Source of the DNA: Rheum nobile
Taxonomy: Eukaryota; Streptophyta; Magnoliopsida; Caryophyllales; Polygonaceae
NCBI GenBank assembly: GCA_027886185.1
Contig: WOAB01000142.1
Location: forward strand, 2,976,001 to 3,040,000
Length of the DNA: 64,000 bases
Reading direction: 5' to 3'
Part shown: in pieces, positions 44,090-55,693 of the stretch
Numbering within the stretch: position 1 is the first letter of the stretch
How the letters are laid out: every line of letters starts with the position of its first letter
The notes under the pieces: generated by a model
What the model was told of the DNA's origin: nothing
What the model saw: the letters and a program-made list of their open reading frames with translations, nothing else
The model's database searches: none
Program-made: the position numbers and the translations under genes

Positions 44090-46842
44090 AACAGTTGGAA
44101 GATAACCAAAGGAGCTATGGTGGTAGCTCGAGGAAAGAAGGAGGGGACGCTGTACATGACGAGCAACGTCCGTGATAGTATTGCCATTGCAGGAGTAAAC
44201 TGTGATGCAGACTTGTGGCACTGTCGTCTGGGCCACATGAGTCAGAAAGGGATGAAGGTGCTATGCTCGAAGGGTTTGTTGTCAGGTCTCAAGTCCGTTG
44301 AGATCGGATTGTGTGAAGACTGTGTGCTCGGGAAGCAGAAAAGAGTGAGCTTTGCGAGAGGAGGCAGAACCTTGAAGAAGCACAAGTTGGAGTTGATCCA
44401 TAGTGACTTGTGGGGACCAGCAGCTGTGACATCTCTGGGTGGAGCGTCATACTACATGACCTTCATTGACGATGCTACAAGAAAGGTATGGGTCTATTTT
44501 CTAAAACAAAAGTCTGATGCATTTGACTCCTTCAGAAAGTGGAAGGCTCTAGTAGAAACTGAGACAGGTCTTAAAGTGAAGTGTTTGAGATCTGATAATG
44601 GTGGGGAGTATGAGCTTCGTGAGTTCAAGGAGTTTTGTGTTGAGAATGGTATTCGCATGGAGAAAACCTTGAAAGGAACCCCTCAAGAGAACGGCGTCGT
44701 TGAACGTATGAACAGGACCCTGAATGAACGTACTAGGAGCATGAGGCTGAAGTGTGGACTTCCGAAGATGTTCTGGGCGGATGCATTCAATACTGCTGCA
44801 TTCTTGATCAACCGAGAGCCATCTACTCCCTTGGAGAATGGGATTCCAGAGGAGGCTTGGAGTGGCAAAGAGGTAAATCTGTCCTTTCTTCGGATATTTG
44901 GGTGTGTTTCATATGTTCATATTGCTCCTGTTGAGAGAAGCAAGCTGGATGCAAAGTCTGTCAAGTGCACGTTTATTGGATATGGTGATGATGATTTCGG
45001 ATATCGGTTCTGGGATGACCAGAATAGAAAGGTTATTCGCAGTCGAGACGTCGTGTTCAATGAGCAGGTGATGTACAAGGATAGTCTGGGTGCATCAGAA
45101 ACAGCTAGTACAGGACCTGAGGTTGTGGAGTTAGATATCTCAAACTCGGGTGCGAGCAAGGTGGTTCATAACGACCAGGAGGCTGTTGAGGAGGAGCCGA
45201 GCACCCTAGTGATTCCGCTGCGGAGGTCCACCAAAGAGCGTGGATCGCCTGATAGATTTTCGCCTTCAAACTACTATCTGTTGTTGACTGATGGTGGTGA
45301 GCCAGAGTGTTATATAGAGGCATCTTGTGGAGAACATGTGAGCAAGTGGAAGCTCGCAATGGATGATGAGATGGATTCGTTGTTGACCAACGGAACCTGG
45401 GAGCTAGTTGAGCTTCCAACAGGCAAGAAGGCATTGCATAACAAGTGGGTTTACAGAATCAAGGAGGAGGCGAATGGAAGCAAGCGTTACAAGGCAAGGC
45501 TGGTTGTGAAAGGATTTCAGCAGAAATACGGTATTGACTATACTAACATTTTTACTCATATGGTGAAACTGACTACTATACATTTAGTGCTGAGTATGGT
45601 GGCTGTAGAGAACCTAGAGTTACAGTAGATGGATGTAAAAACGGCCTTCCTTCATGGGGACTTAGATGAGGACATCTACATGAAACAACCTGAGGGCTAT
45701 GTGTCAAAGGGTAATGCTGAGCTTGTGTGCAAGTTGAACAAGAGCTTGTATGGTCTGAAACAAGCTCCGAGGCAGTGGTACAAGAAGTTTGATGGATTCA
45801 TGCACGAAATTGAGTTCGTGAGGAGTGAAGCTGACCATTGTTGCTACTTCAAGAAGGTTGACAATGGCTACATCATATTGCTGCTATATGTTGATGACAT
45901 GCTGATAGCAGGCTCTAGTGCTCGAGAAGTGAGCAAGTTGAAGAAGCAGTTGTCTGAACGGTTTGCCATGAAGGACCTTGGAGAGGCTAAGTAGATTCTG
46001 GGTATGCGGATTGATCGAGATAGGAAGGCTGGAAAGTTGTATCTGTCGCAGGCTGAGTATATCAAGAAGGTCTTGAAGAGATTCAGTATGCAGGATGCGA
46101 AGCCAGCCAAAGTTCCTTTGGGTAGCCATTTCAAGCTATCTAATAGGGACTCACCTAAGAGCGTGCGTGGATGCAGAGGACTCCATATGCTTCAGCGATT
46201 GGCAGTTTAATGTATCCAATGGTGTGTACAAGGCCAGGCATTGCACATGTAGTGGGAGTGGTTAGTCGCTTCATGGGGAACCCAGGGAAGGAGCATTGGG
46301 AAGCTGTGAAATGGATCCTTAGATACTTGAGAGGTACCGCAGAGCAAGCCTTGTGTTTTGAAGGCAAGGAAGTCGTGCTAGCAGGGTATATGGATGCAGA
46401 CTTGGCATCAAGTGACCTCGATAAGAGAAGGAGTACAACCGGGTATGTCTTTACATTGGGTGGTACTGCGGTCTCTTAGGCTTCTAAGCTGCAGAAAGTT
46501 GTAGCTTTGTCTACTGCAGAAGCTGAGTATGCTGCAGTGACTGAGGCTAGTAAGGAGATGGTATGGTTGCAGAATTTCTTGTGTGAATTGGGGAAGGAGC
46601 AGGGTGACAGCATTCTATACAGTGATAGTCAGAGTGCCATCCACTTGGCGAAGAACCCAGCATTTCATTCGAGGACTAAGCACATAGAGTTGAAGTATCA
46701 CTATATACGGCATCTCTTGGAAAGAAAGGTCTTGCAGTTGATGAAGATTCCAGGAACTGAGAATCCTGCAGACATGCTGACTAAGGTTGTGACCTTAGAG
46801 AAGTTGAAGCTTTGTATGGCTTCAACTGGCCTTGGTAATTGA
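44090..46842 (+). pseudogene. copia integrase, reverse transcriptase and RNase H (right half of the split polyprotein)
   Basis: The frame resumes in the pre-integrase region (DLWHCRLGHMSQKGMKVL) and continues through integrase (HSDLWGPAAVTSLGGASYYM; TPQENGVVERMNRT), RT (MDVKTAFLHG, YGLKQAPRQWY, YVDDMLIAG) and RNase H (ADLASSDLDKRRSTTGYVF, STAEAEYAA). Stops interrupt at 45626-45628, 45992-45994 and 46477-46479, the last where W is expected. A frameshift lies near 46150-46175. The stop at 46840-46842 is the natural end. The pairing of the two halves is shown by EVTFGYN at the left edge and SWKITKGAMVV at the right edge forming one typical copia segment. Confidence 0.9.
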
Positions 46843-46921
46843 GTTGAAGGCCAGGCACTACTACCAGATATGGGTTGATGAGGAGGACGATTATGATTGG
46901 ATCAGTCTCCAGGTGGGAGAT

Positions 46922-47571
46922 TGTTGGGTTATGGAGCCTGAAGCGTAAAGGAAGTACGCGTAAAGGCAGATAAGGCAACTGGGAGGAGCCGCCGGGTCGC
47001 GGTAGGACTGGACGCCCCGCGGTGGGCATCGGTTTTGTAGTAGATGGCAACTGAGAGTTGTCGTCGGGTCGCGGTAGGACTGGACACCCCGCGGTGGGCA
47101 TCGGTTTTGTAGTAGATGGCAACTGAGAGTTGCCGATGGGTCGTGGTGGGACTGACGCCCCGCGGTGGGAGCCGCCGCCCCGCGGTGGGAGCCGCCGCCC
47201 CGCGGTGGGAGCCGCCGCCCCGCGGTGGGAGCCGCCGCCCCGCGGTGGGAGCCGCCGCCCCGCGGTGGGAGCCGCCGCCCCGCGGTGGGAGCCGCCGCCC
47301 CGCGGTGGGAGCCGCCGCCCCGCGGTGGACGCTGGCCGTTTCTCGCGTGTTGAGTTTTTGGGCCCATTAGGTTTAATCCGTGTTTGTTATATAACCCTAG
47401 TTGATCAATTGTAATCTTCAAGTCGTCGTCGTCATTGTTATCACAATATTTAGAGAGAAATACCCTGGCTTGGTAGTGTCCCCAGACGTAGTCAATTCTT
47501 GACGAACTGGGTTAACAATTCTTGTGTTATTTGCTTCGTTTTCTATTCGTTACCACGTTCAAATCCTAACA
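46922..47571 (+). repeat. 3' LTR of the split copia element, expanded by tandem repeats
   Basis: 650 bp versus 438 bp in the 5' LTR. The polypurine tract AGGTGGGAGAT lies just before it. It ends AAATCCTAACA before TSD CCTAG. The 212-bp excess equals about seven extra copies of a 20-bp unit plus one extra copy of a roughly 72-bp segment (GGTCGCGGTAGGACTGGAC...). Confidence 0.95.
47151..47330 (+). repeat. 20-bp GC-rich tandem repeat, about nine copies
   Basis: The unit GCCGCCGCCCCGCGGTGGGA repeats almost perfectly. Since 20 is not a multiple of three, all frames stay open and give repetitive proline/glycine/arginine frames on both strands; these are not genes. Confidence 0.95.
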
Positions 47572-47576
47572 CCTAG

Positions 47577-48380
47577 TTGGTCTTGACATTTGAGGGAGAA
47601 CTTGATAGAGATTGAGGGGGGAAGGAGAAGAACAGAGAGGAGCGTAGGAAGGAGATAGGAGATAAGGGGAGAGAGAGCAAGGTTCAGGGAAAGGGATAGA
47701 AGAGATTAGAAAGAAAGGGTAATTGTTATTATTCATGGATATCATTTACAATACTTCATCTATTGTATTTATACTAATCCACATATACTAATATCTATCC
47801 TAATACACATACATGACAGAACAATTTCACCAATGCAAACTTAGGAAAATGATCAAATGACTAGTAGCTTGTTGTGCAGGCATGATTGTACAAAGCGATT
47901 GTGGATATTTATATATTTTAAGGTTCACATTTATCCATCATGTTTAGTATTGCATTTTTATATACTTTCGTTAAGAAATAAGTGTTATTTTAGTTGTTAA
48001 TATTTATGAAAACTATTTGTCATTGTATAGATTTAAGTAATGATTTATTGGTGAGATATGAATATACGAGGTATGTTATGGAAAGTGACACATATTGATA
48101 TAATTAATGCAAATTCTCAAGGGCGGTATCAGGATTTTACTCTAAAGGGGCTAAAATCCCACGTGATTAAAATCTCGCATAGCTAAAATCCGACATGGCT
48201 TAAATCCCGTTTCACTAAAATCAACTTTAATTACAATAAATATAATACAACCAGAAAGAAGCAGCAGCAACACCGTCACCGGCGTCGATCCACCGTGGAG
48301 CCAGAAGCAGCAACAACAAGACTCAACCAAGACAAGAGGAAGAGGATGAGTCTAGATGAGTTGGGATTTGGAGGAGATGG
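47577..48380. other. spacer with dispersed repeat 47970-48118
   Basis: A purine-rich stretch (47600-47720), then AT-rich sequence with (TACTAATAT)-type words that may be an old LTR fragment. 47970-48118 matches the repeat at 18575-18717. A CAGCAGCAACA-rich patch is near 48260-48330. No gene is supported. Confidence 0.5.
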
Positions 48381-48385
48381 GTTAG

Positions 48386-49247
48386 TGTTAGGAAGTGAAC
48401 TTTTGGAACTCCAGTTCCCTACCTAGTTCCCTTCCTCAGTTTTCCTAGTTTTGATAATGACAAACACTTTTGCTATTAATATTTCCATTAGTGTGACAAT
48501 CAGTGAACTAAGGAATTGGAAAGCACAATACAGAACCACTGACGCCAGACTTGGGAACTGGCGGAAGGAACTGAAGCTCGCAAACGCCAGAAACACTTGG
48601 ATAAATCTATGAAGGGCGGCGGCGAGCTGCTAGGGTAGATCTTTAGTTATGAGAGAGAACTATATGATCTTATCCCATTTCCATATATTTTAGGAGTTTA
48701 AAAGATTATCTTTATGGAAACAAAATATGTAAAATCGGTAAAGATTATATTTGGTAACAAATGTTATCTTTAACGATTACTTTTGATTATTTTATTTGTG
48801 TGATTCGGTTATTGGAGATTTGCTTCCTCCAATGATTAAATCATATAAATAAAATAATTGAAACTCTCTCATCTTTTAACACATTCACGAAGTTGAAGAT
48901 TTCTGAGTGATGTGAAGAATTTGTGCTGAGTTCTTTGAAGAAGAACTAAGTAAGTTGCTTGCTTGTTGTTACTTGGTTAGGTTGAACTAGGTAGAGAGTC
49001 TTTAGTGTGTCTAAGACTTAAATCTGTGTGTTCTATTCTAGTTGATTATAACCGAAGTATTAATACAAGAAGTAGACTTTGAAATCCTCTTGCAAGAGAG
49101 GTAGTGGGTTTTATCCTGGATAACTAGTTGGTTATCAAAGGTTCCCACTCTAAGGAACTTGTCTTGATTCTGTTATTATTTACTTATTCCGCTGCTAAGG
49201 AACTAGACTCCCAGTTCCCTTTGATTGCTAACACGTACGATCCTACA
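48386..49247 (+). repeat. 5' LTR of the deleted Sirevirus-like element
   Basis: Starts TGTTAGGAAGTGAAC and ends ACGTACGATCCTACA, 862 bp. TGGTATCAGAGCAGG follows at 49250-49264 as primer binding site. Confidence 0.85.
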
Positions 49248-49298
49248 ATTGGTATCAGAGCAGGCGCTCTCGATTTGTGTTAGTTTACAGATTTCAAG

Positions 49299-51976
49299 AT
49301 GACTAGCTCAAGCGAATTCAGTTTGGGAATTTCGATCAACAAGCCTCATATTCGGAAGAAAGAAAAAAGATGTTTAATGGCTAAGGAGGACTCAACGAAA
49401 TCAGATGACTCTGAGGTATTCTCTTCTGACTTTACTAAATCTCTTCTTGAATATGACAAAAAACAATTGGTCAAGATAATTAAGAAACTTGGAAAGGAAA
49501 CTAGTTCCCTACAAGAGAAACTGGAAGAATATGAAGATGAAATCTCTTGCTTAACTACTGAAAACTCTGTCTGGAGTAAGAAACTTGAGGATACTGAGAA
49601 ATTACTAGCTAATCCTCTAAGAAAGTGTGAGTCTTGCAAAAATGTCAAAAAGGAACTCATGCATGCTGATAAACCCCCAGTTCCCATAACAGACTCTGAA
49701 AATAAGACATCCTCTATGCTTGATGAAATTATGAACAAACTTGATCATCTCACTCACTCTATAAATGAGAAAACTGTGAATCAAACTGTTTTTGTCAAGC
49801 AACGTCACGGTCTTGGTTACCCTGGTAAAAATGATTCTGTGGAAACGTGCTCCGCTGAGAATGAAAAGCTGAGAAGGGAACTGGTAGAGAAAAATGAGTC
49901 TCTCAGCTCTGCATTACAAAATTCTTGAGACAAAGCCCAGTTCTTAGAGGAGAAGGTAAAAGTTCTTGAACAAAAGCCCAAGGAGAACCAAAACTGGTTC
50001 AACGGTCAGAATGCTCACAAGATGTATGTTGCCCAAGCTCAGGAAACTACGGGTAAGAAAGTTAACTTTGAGCAAAGAAAGCAAGAAAGACCATTTCGAC
50101 CTGGTCATGGTAAGTATGGTCATGTTGTCTATAATCGTGTTTGTTGGCATTGTGGTAAGAATGGCCACTATATTCATGAATGCATTCACAAGAAAAGACA
50201 AGTGGAAGAAAATACTAGGAAAAGGAACCAGAAAATAAATAACAAGAAAAGGATACATACCATTAATGATTTGAATTATCCTTATTATTTTGTTCCTGCT
50301 TCTAACCCACAGACAAGATTTCAACCTCATTCGCCCAGAAAAGCTAGGCTTAGCTGGGTTCTAAAAGTTTGAGTTCCCTTGTGCAGGACGAAGTGTGACA
50401 ACAAGATAACTGGTACATAGATAGTGGATGCTCGTTCCATATGACCGGAAACAGAAAGAAAATGTTGTCACTTCAGCAACACCGAGGAGGAACCATTTCC
50501 TTCGGCGATAAGAGAAAGGGAACAATATGTGGAACTGGAAGTGTGAATCTCACTGATCACATTAAGGTAAGTAATGTTAACCTTGTTGAAAATTTAGGTT
50601 TTGATCTAATAAGTGTGTCACAGCTGTGTGATCAAGGGGGAAATGAGGTTCGCTTTACCTCAAAGGAATGTTTCGTGGAAGATAGACAGGGAACTGTGAT
50701 CCTGAAAGGAAAAAGGTTTAATAACGTCTATATCATTGACCCAAAGTTCATTCCCAAAGAAAAGTTGTGTCTCTCTTCCATTGACGATCAAACAAACCTA
50801 TGGCATCAACAACTTGGTCACGCAAGCATCAAGTTAATTCACAAGCTGCATCAAAAGGAACTTGTTCGTGTTCTCCCCAAAATCAACGTTGAGAAGTCGG
50901 AAATCTGTTCTGACTGTGTTCAAGGGAAACAGGTTCGTAGTTCCTTCAAGTCCAAAACTCTGGTGAGCTCTTCTAAACCTCTGGAACTCATTCACATGGA
51001 TCTCTGCGGTCCTATGCGAGTTCAAAGCATTGGTGGTAACAGGTATATTCTTGTACTTGTTGATGACTATTCAAGATTCACTTGGACCTTATTTATTAAA
51101 TTTAAAAGTGAAGTCTTTGATAGGTTTAACGAGCTAGTTCCCTTGCTTGAAAAATCCTTAAATGTATCTCTTCGAGCCATTCATTCTGATCATGGAACTG
51201 AGTTCGAGAATGGAGATTTTCTAACCTTTTGCAGGGAACATGGAATCGATCACAACTTCTCAGCTCCCTACACACCACAACAGAATGGGGTAGTTGAGAG
51301 GAAGAACAGAACCTTGGAGGATATGGCTCGTACCATGCTTATCTCCAGTGGACTTTCTCAATCCTTTTGGGTGGAAGCTGTTAATGCTGCTTGCTACATC
51401 CTCAATCGAGCTATGCTATGCCCCATGCTGGACAAGACCTCTTATGAGCTTCTTCGCGGCCGAGTTCCTAACATTGCTCATCTGCGTGTCTTTGGATGCA
51501 AATGCTTTGTTCACAACAATGACAAGGACAATCTTGGAAAATTTGATCCACGCAGCGATGAAAGAATCTTCATTGGATATGCCTCAAACAGTAAGGCATA
51601 CAAGGTCTTCAACAAACGGACTAAAAAGATAGAGGAAAGTATTCACGTTGTTTTCAATGAAAAATTGCCTTCAAAGTCTGTGCAGGATCCCTCAGTTTCC
51701 TCGGAAGATCCTTTTCAACGACCTAGTGAAGACTCCGATGATGAAGCACCCTCCAAGTCTAACTCACATCCATCCCTTGCTGGTCCACCCAACCTGACTC
51801 CCTTGATTGAACCCAAGGAGTCGTTGTCCACAGAAAGCTCCCTAACTCCTCCCACTCAACCAGACACTGTGGTTTCTGACCCAGTTCCCTTGCTTGACCC
51901 AATTCCCACTGACACATCGCCTCAAGTCAACCCGACTACACAAGGAACTGGACTCCCAGTTCCCTTTGATTGTTAA
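49299..51976 (+). pseudogene. Sirevirus-like gag remnant, protease and integrase
   Basis: The protein starts MTSSSEFSLGISINKPHIRK and jumps directly to KRCLMAKEDSTK. Compared with the element at 34993-44089, about 270 residues of capsid are missing without loss of frame. The frame has a TGA at 49926-49928, a knuckle CWHCGKNGHYIHEC (50140) and a TGA at 50370-50372, then changes frame before WYIDSGCSFHMTG (about 50410). Integrase (LIHMDLCGPMRV; PQQNGVVERKNRT) runs open to 51976, but its last residues are read from fused LTR sequence. No reverse transcriptase. Confidence 0.85.
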
Positions 51977-52470
51977 CACGTACGATCCTACAATTGGTAT
52001 CAGAGCAATTTATTTTATTTGTGTGATTCGGTTATTGGAGATTTGCTTCCTCCAGTGATTAAATCATATAAATAAAATAATTGAAACTCTCTCATCTTTT
52101 AACACATTCACGAAGTTGAAGATTTCTGAGTGCTGTGAAGAATTTGTGCCGAGTTCTTTGAAGAAGAACTAAGTAAGTTGCTTGCTTGTTGTTACTTGGT
52201 TAGGTTGAACTAGGTAGAGAGTCTTTAGTGTGTCTAAGACTTAAATCTGTGTGTTCTATTCTAGTTGATTATAACCGAAGTATTAATACAAGAAGTAGAC
52301 TTTGAAATCCTCTTGCAAGAGAGGTAGTGGGTTTTATCCTGCATAACTAGTTGGTTATCAAAGGTTCCCACTCTAAGGAACTTGTCTTGATTCTGTTATT
52401 ATTTACTTATTCCGCTGCTAAGGAACTGGACTCTCAGTTCCCTTTAATTGATAACACGTACGATCCTACG
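51943..52470 (+). repeat. rearranged 3' LTR: LTR end plus primer site joined to a partial LTR
   Basis: 51943-51997 repeats the LTR's last bases (GGACTCCCAGTTCCCTTTGA through GATCCTACA), followed by ATTGGTATCAGAGCA, a primer-site copy. Then comes the last 460 bp or so of the LTR starting TTTATTTGTGTGATTCGG. The junction fits template switching or recombination during reverse transcription. Confidence 0.75.
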
Positions 52471-52475
52471 GTTAG

Positions 52476-52863
52476 TTTTGTTAGGTCCGATTCGAGTTAC
52501 ATTTTTACATGAGATTTGAGAGAGAAAAAAGCTTAAGCTAATTTTATTTTTGTAAAGGCACAACATGGCAATCTACTAGTGAGACTGAAATTTCAAAAAA
52601 GTTTGTAGCATTTAATGATTATATTTCTTAATTGTTGTGTCAAAAGTATTTCATGATTATATTTTCTAATGTGTGCCCATGACACACAATAAAAACCCCA
52701 AATTTAGTAATATTTTTTTTTAACCACTAGTTTAACTTTTTTTCTAGGGTTTCATCCCTTTTACTTTAAAGAATATTTTGAATTTTTTTTTCCAAATTTA
52801 GGCTCTTAGCATATGTCCATGATTACATATTAGACAAACTGATCTATGTATCTGTATACACAT
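52476..52863. other. AT-rich spacer
   Basis: No gene or repeat is recognised. A tandem-like pair of AATGATTATATTTCT / ATGATTATATTTTCT words occurs near 52610-52665. Confidence 0.4.
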
Positions 52864-52879
52864 ATTTGTACTCTGATTT

Positions 52880-53101
52880 CTTTTCTTTTTTTTAGCTTAG
52901 CGTGAGTGTCGGGCCCATTTTGACGGAACCCACTAGTCTCACGTCCACTGCCTCAGACCGCACGCGGGGCCCCCCAGGACAAGTGATGTTAAATCTGAGA
53001 CGCAGAGCACGCAGTCGCCACTCCGTTTCGAACCCGGGTGGAAGGACCACACCCAGAATTCCACTCCCCTGTGGAAACCACTACGCTACGCCCCAGGGGG
53101 C
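52880..53101 (-). mobile_element. tRNA-derived SINE with 16-bp TSD
   Basis: ATTTGTACTCTGATTT occurs at 52864-52879 and 53102-53117. On the minus strand the 5' end contains RNA polymerase III boxes: A-box-like GTAGCGTAGTGG and B box GGGTTCGAAACGG. The 3' end has an A-rich tail (plus strand CTTTTCTTTTTTTT). The length of 222 bp is typical of plant SINEs. No protein is encoded. Confidence 0.85.
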
Positions 53102-53811
53102 ATTTGTACTCTGATTTTTGCACTTCATCATTGTAAGAAAAATTTGCATCCGAACACCGTACCCCTATGAAAACTTGTGTACTTAATTTGTGCCTCTTTT
53201 TTCCTCTCTCAATCATACTCTACAGTCTTTTATTTACCGTAAGAAAGAGTATTTATCACTTGAATTTGCACATACTAATTAAATTAAACTTATTTCTGAC
53301 ACCAAAAAAAATTAAACGTATTTCTAACAAATTTTTTAGGCACATATCCTTGGCTTAAATAATATCCAAATTTATTAAATATCATAGCCTTATTAGATTC
53401 GGTATCGCATATCCTATGTACCTCGAGCTAGGCTAAAGACTACGAGGGATAATTTGTCCAAATTGCACCCAAATCTCTTAAAAGTAACAAAAGCAATCTA
53501 TCGATATCAACACATAGTACTATACAAAATACATTTGTACTATGATTTCTCGTCGTTTGACCCATAATTGTATTATTATGGGATTTTGCACATTCCTCCA
53601 TAAAGTTGTAGTAGTATGTTAAACATATCATTATTGATTTTATCCATGATACTATATGTAATCAACCTCGAACCTAAAAAACGAAATAAAAAATCAAGCA
53701 CAAAGTCCTATTTTTCCTGTTTTTTGAGACATTAGTTTTGCCGATCGAATAGTTAATTCAGGATTGGCTTTTTAAGGATGTGAATAGTTAGAGTTAATAT
53801 AAATAATTAAT

Positions 53812-54577
53812 AAAGAATGTGAATAGATAGAGTTGAAAATAGTTATTAAAAGTAATTATTTAAAAATGAATAAATATTAATTTATATGTAGAAGATTAGA
53901 TAATATAAATTAAAATTTATAGTCTAAAAGCTCAAATATTATAAAATAGATAAAGTATATACATAATATTTTTGTACCAAACTCTGAAACTCATCTACTG
54001 TTTATGTGAATAGATAAATTATAGTTGCCTTATATTTTCAGTTTTGTGACTAGACATTATAAAATAAAATAAATAGGTATGGGTGTTCACATTCACAAAA
54101 TTCTATATAGAAATGATGTCAAAATATTAATTGAAAGCAATAATTCCTTTTATAGAATAAAATAAAATTTTCAATGTATTAATACTTAAACCTTTATACA
54201 CATACTAAATTTATTGGTGGGCAACATAAATTGAAGTATAATAAAGAATGTGAATAGATAGAGTACTTGAAAATAGTTACTAAAAGTAACTATTTAAAAA
54301 TGAATAAATATTAATTTTATGTAGAAGATTAAATAATACAGAGTATAAATTGAAAATTATAGCCTAAAAGTTCAAATATTATAAAATGGATGAAGTATAT
54401 ACATAATATATTTGTAGCAAACTCTGAAACTCGTCTATTATTTATGTGAATTAGTTGCCTTATATTTCCAGTTTTTTTACTAGACATTATAAAATAAAAA
54501 TAATAAGTATGGGTGTTCACATTCACAAAATTCTATTTAGAAAGGATGTCACAAAATTAATTGAAAGTAATAATTCC
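53812..54577 (+). repeat. direct duplication of a 340-430 bp AT-rich segment
   Basis: AATAAAGAATGTGAATAGAT begins both copies (about 53810 and 54242). Shared landmarks are AAACTCTGAAACTC.TCTA, GACTAGACATTATAAAATA-like words, and GGGTGTTCACATTCACAAAA. The second copy is interrupted by the Harbinger element and resumes at 59459 (TACACATACTAAATTTA.TGG, matching 54199-54230). Non-coding. Confidence 0.85.
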
Positions 54578-55461
54578 TTAGAGCAAATTTAACGGGTCCG
54601 ATACATGAGTCCCATAGGATTTTTAATATATAATATTCATATAAATTTATAGGACCCTTTCACCGTCCCCAAATTTACCCATTTCATGGGACGGTCCCAT
54701 GGAGAGAGGGAATAAGGGCGTGTTTGGCGATCAAAATTTTGTTTGCCTTCGTCCAAACCAAAACGACGTCGTTTTGGGCATATGGGCAAACGCGTCCTTA
54801 TTCCAGCTGGGGAGGAGAGTGCCACGCGGCGCGCCAGATGGGCGCCGCGTGTCACGTTATGGACGGCCAGGATTTGTTCCTGGCCGTCCATTATTATATT
54901 TTTAGAAATGATTTTTCTAAAAATTGGTGCGTTAAAAAAAATTTAAAAAAAATACCATAATTCTAATTACATTTTTATCTATTCATAGACATCCATTTTG
55001 AATATATTTGGTAGAATTTAATATTTTTTTGTATTATCGGTTTAAGGAAGTGAAAATAAATCATTTTATTATTATTATTGGAGGTTTAAATAAAATAAAT
55101 ATCAATTTATTTTCTTTAATATAAAAATTACATTGTAAATAAATTTTAGAAATTTAATGTATTTTTTATAAATTTTAATATAAAAAAGTCCAAATAGATC
55201 ATATTTTATGCAATCAACCTACTTTTATAAATTTTAATATAATTTATTTATTTAATATAACACTATTTTAGGGTATACTAACTACTTTTTTTAAATTATT
55301 TTGTACTAACAATTGTTTTAAATAATATAACAAAATAGGGGGGAAATGTAAATGATTTTTTATTTGCCTATAAATAAGATGACATCCCAATTGCACAACT
55401 CACACAATCCTCTATCATTTATCTCTTGTAACCTCTCATTCCTCTCTTCCATTCTTTCATC

Positions 55462-55662
55462 ATGAATCAAAACCAATATGACATCCCAAATAACTTTGGG
55501 GATTTGTCATTAGATGTGTATGATCCTTATAATATGAATTACACACAACTCCTCTCACAAGGTCAATACACTTACGGAGGTGCATCTCAGTCAATGGAGA
55601 TGCCAAGATATAGCACACAACCTCAACATGTTGTTGAGTCATCGGATCAAACTCAAAGCAGC

Positions 55663-55693
<31 letters not shown>

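Larger units (their letters stand above)
22486..47571 (+). mobile_element. Ty1/copia retrotransposon, split by a nest of two other elements (TSD CCTAG)
   Basis: The LTRs are 22486-22923 and 46922-47571. The flanks carry CCTAG at 22481-22485 and 47572-47576. Gag and protease (22946-24080) lie left of the nest; integrase, reverse transcriptase and RNase H (from 44090) lie right of it. Joining the two edges restores a continuous protein frame across the break, which shows that this was one element. Its own length without the nest is about 5.1 kb. Stops and one frameshift make it defective. Confidence 0.95.
48386..52470 (+). mobile_element. internally deleted, rearranged Sirevirus-like element (TSD GTTAG)
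   Basis: GTTAG lies at 48381-48385 and 52471-52475. The 5' LTR is 48386-49247, with the primer binding site at 49250. The interior keeps a short gag piece, the zinc knuckle, protease motif and integrase, but lacks the main capsid domain, reverse transcriptase and RNase H. The 3' side is an LTR end plus primer-site copy (51943-52009) fused to a partial LTR (52010-52470). It is related to, but diverged from, the element at 34993-44089. Confidence 0.85.

Noticed and set aside
47116..47421. Several overlapping Gly/Pro/Arg-rich open frames on both strands
   Set aside because: They are produced by the 20-bp GC-rich tandem repeat inside an LTR; every frame stays open because the unit lacks stops.
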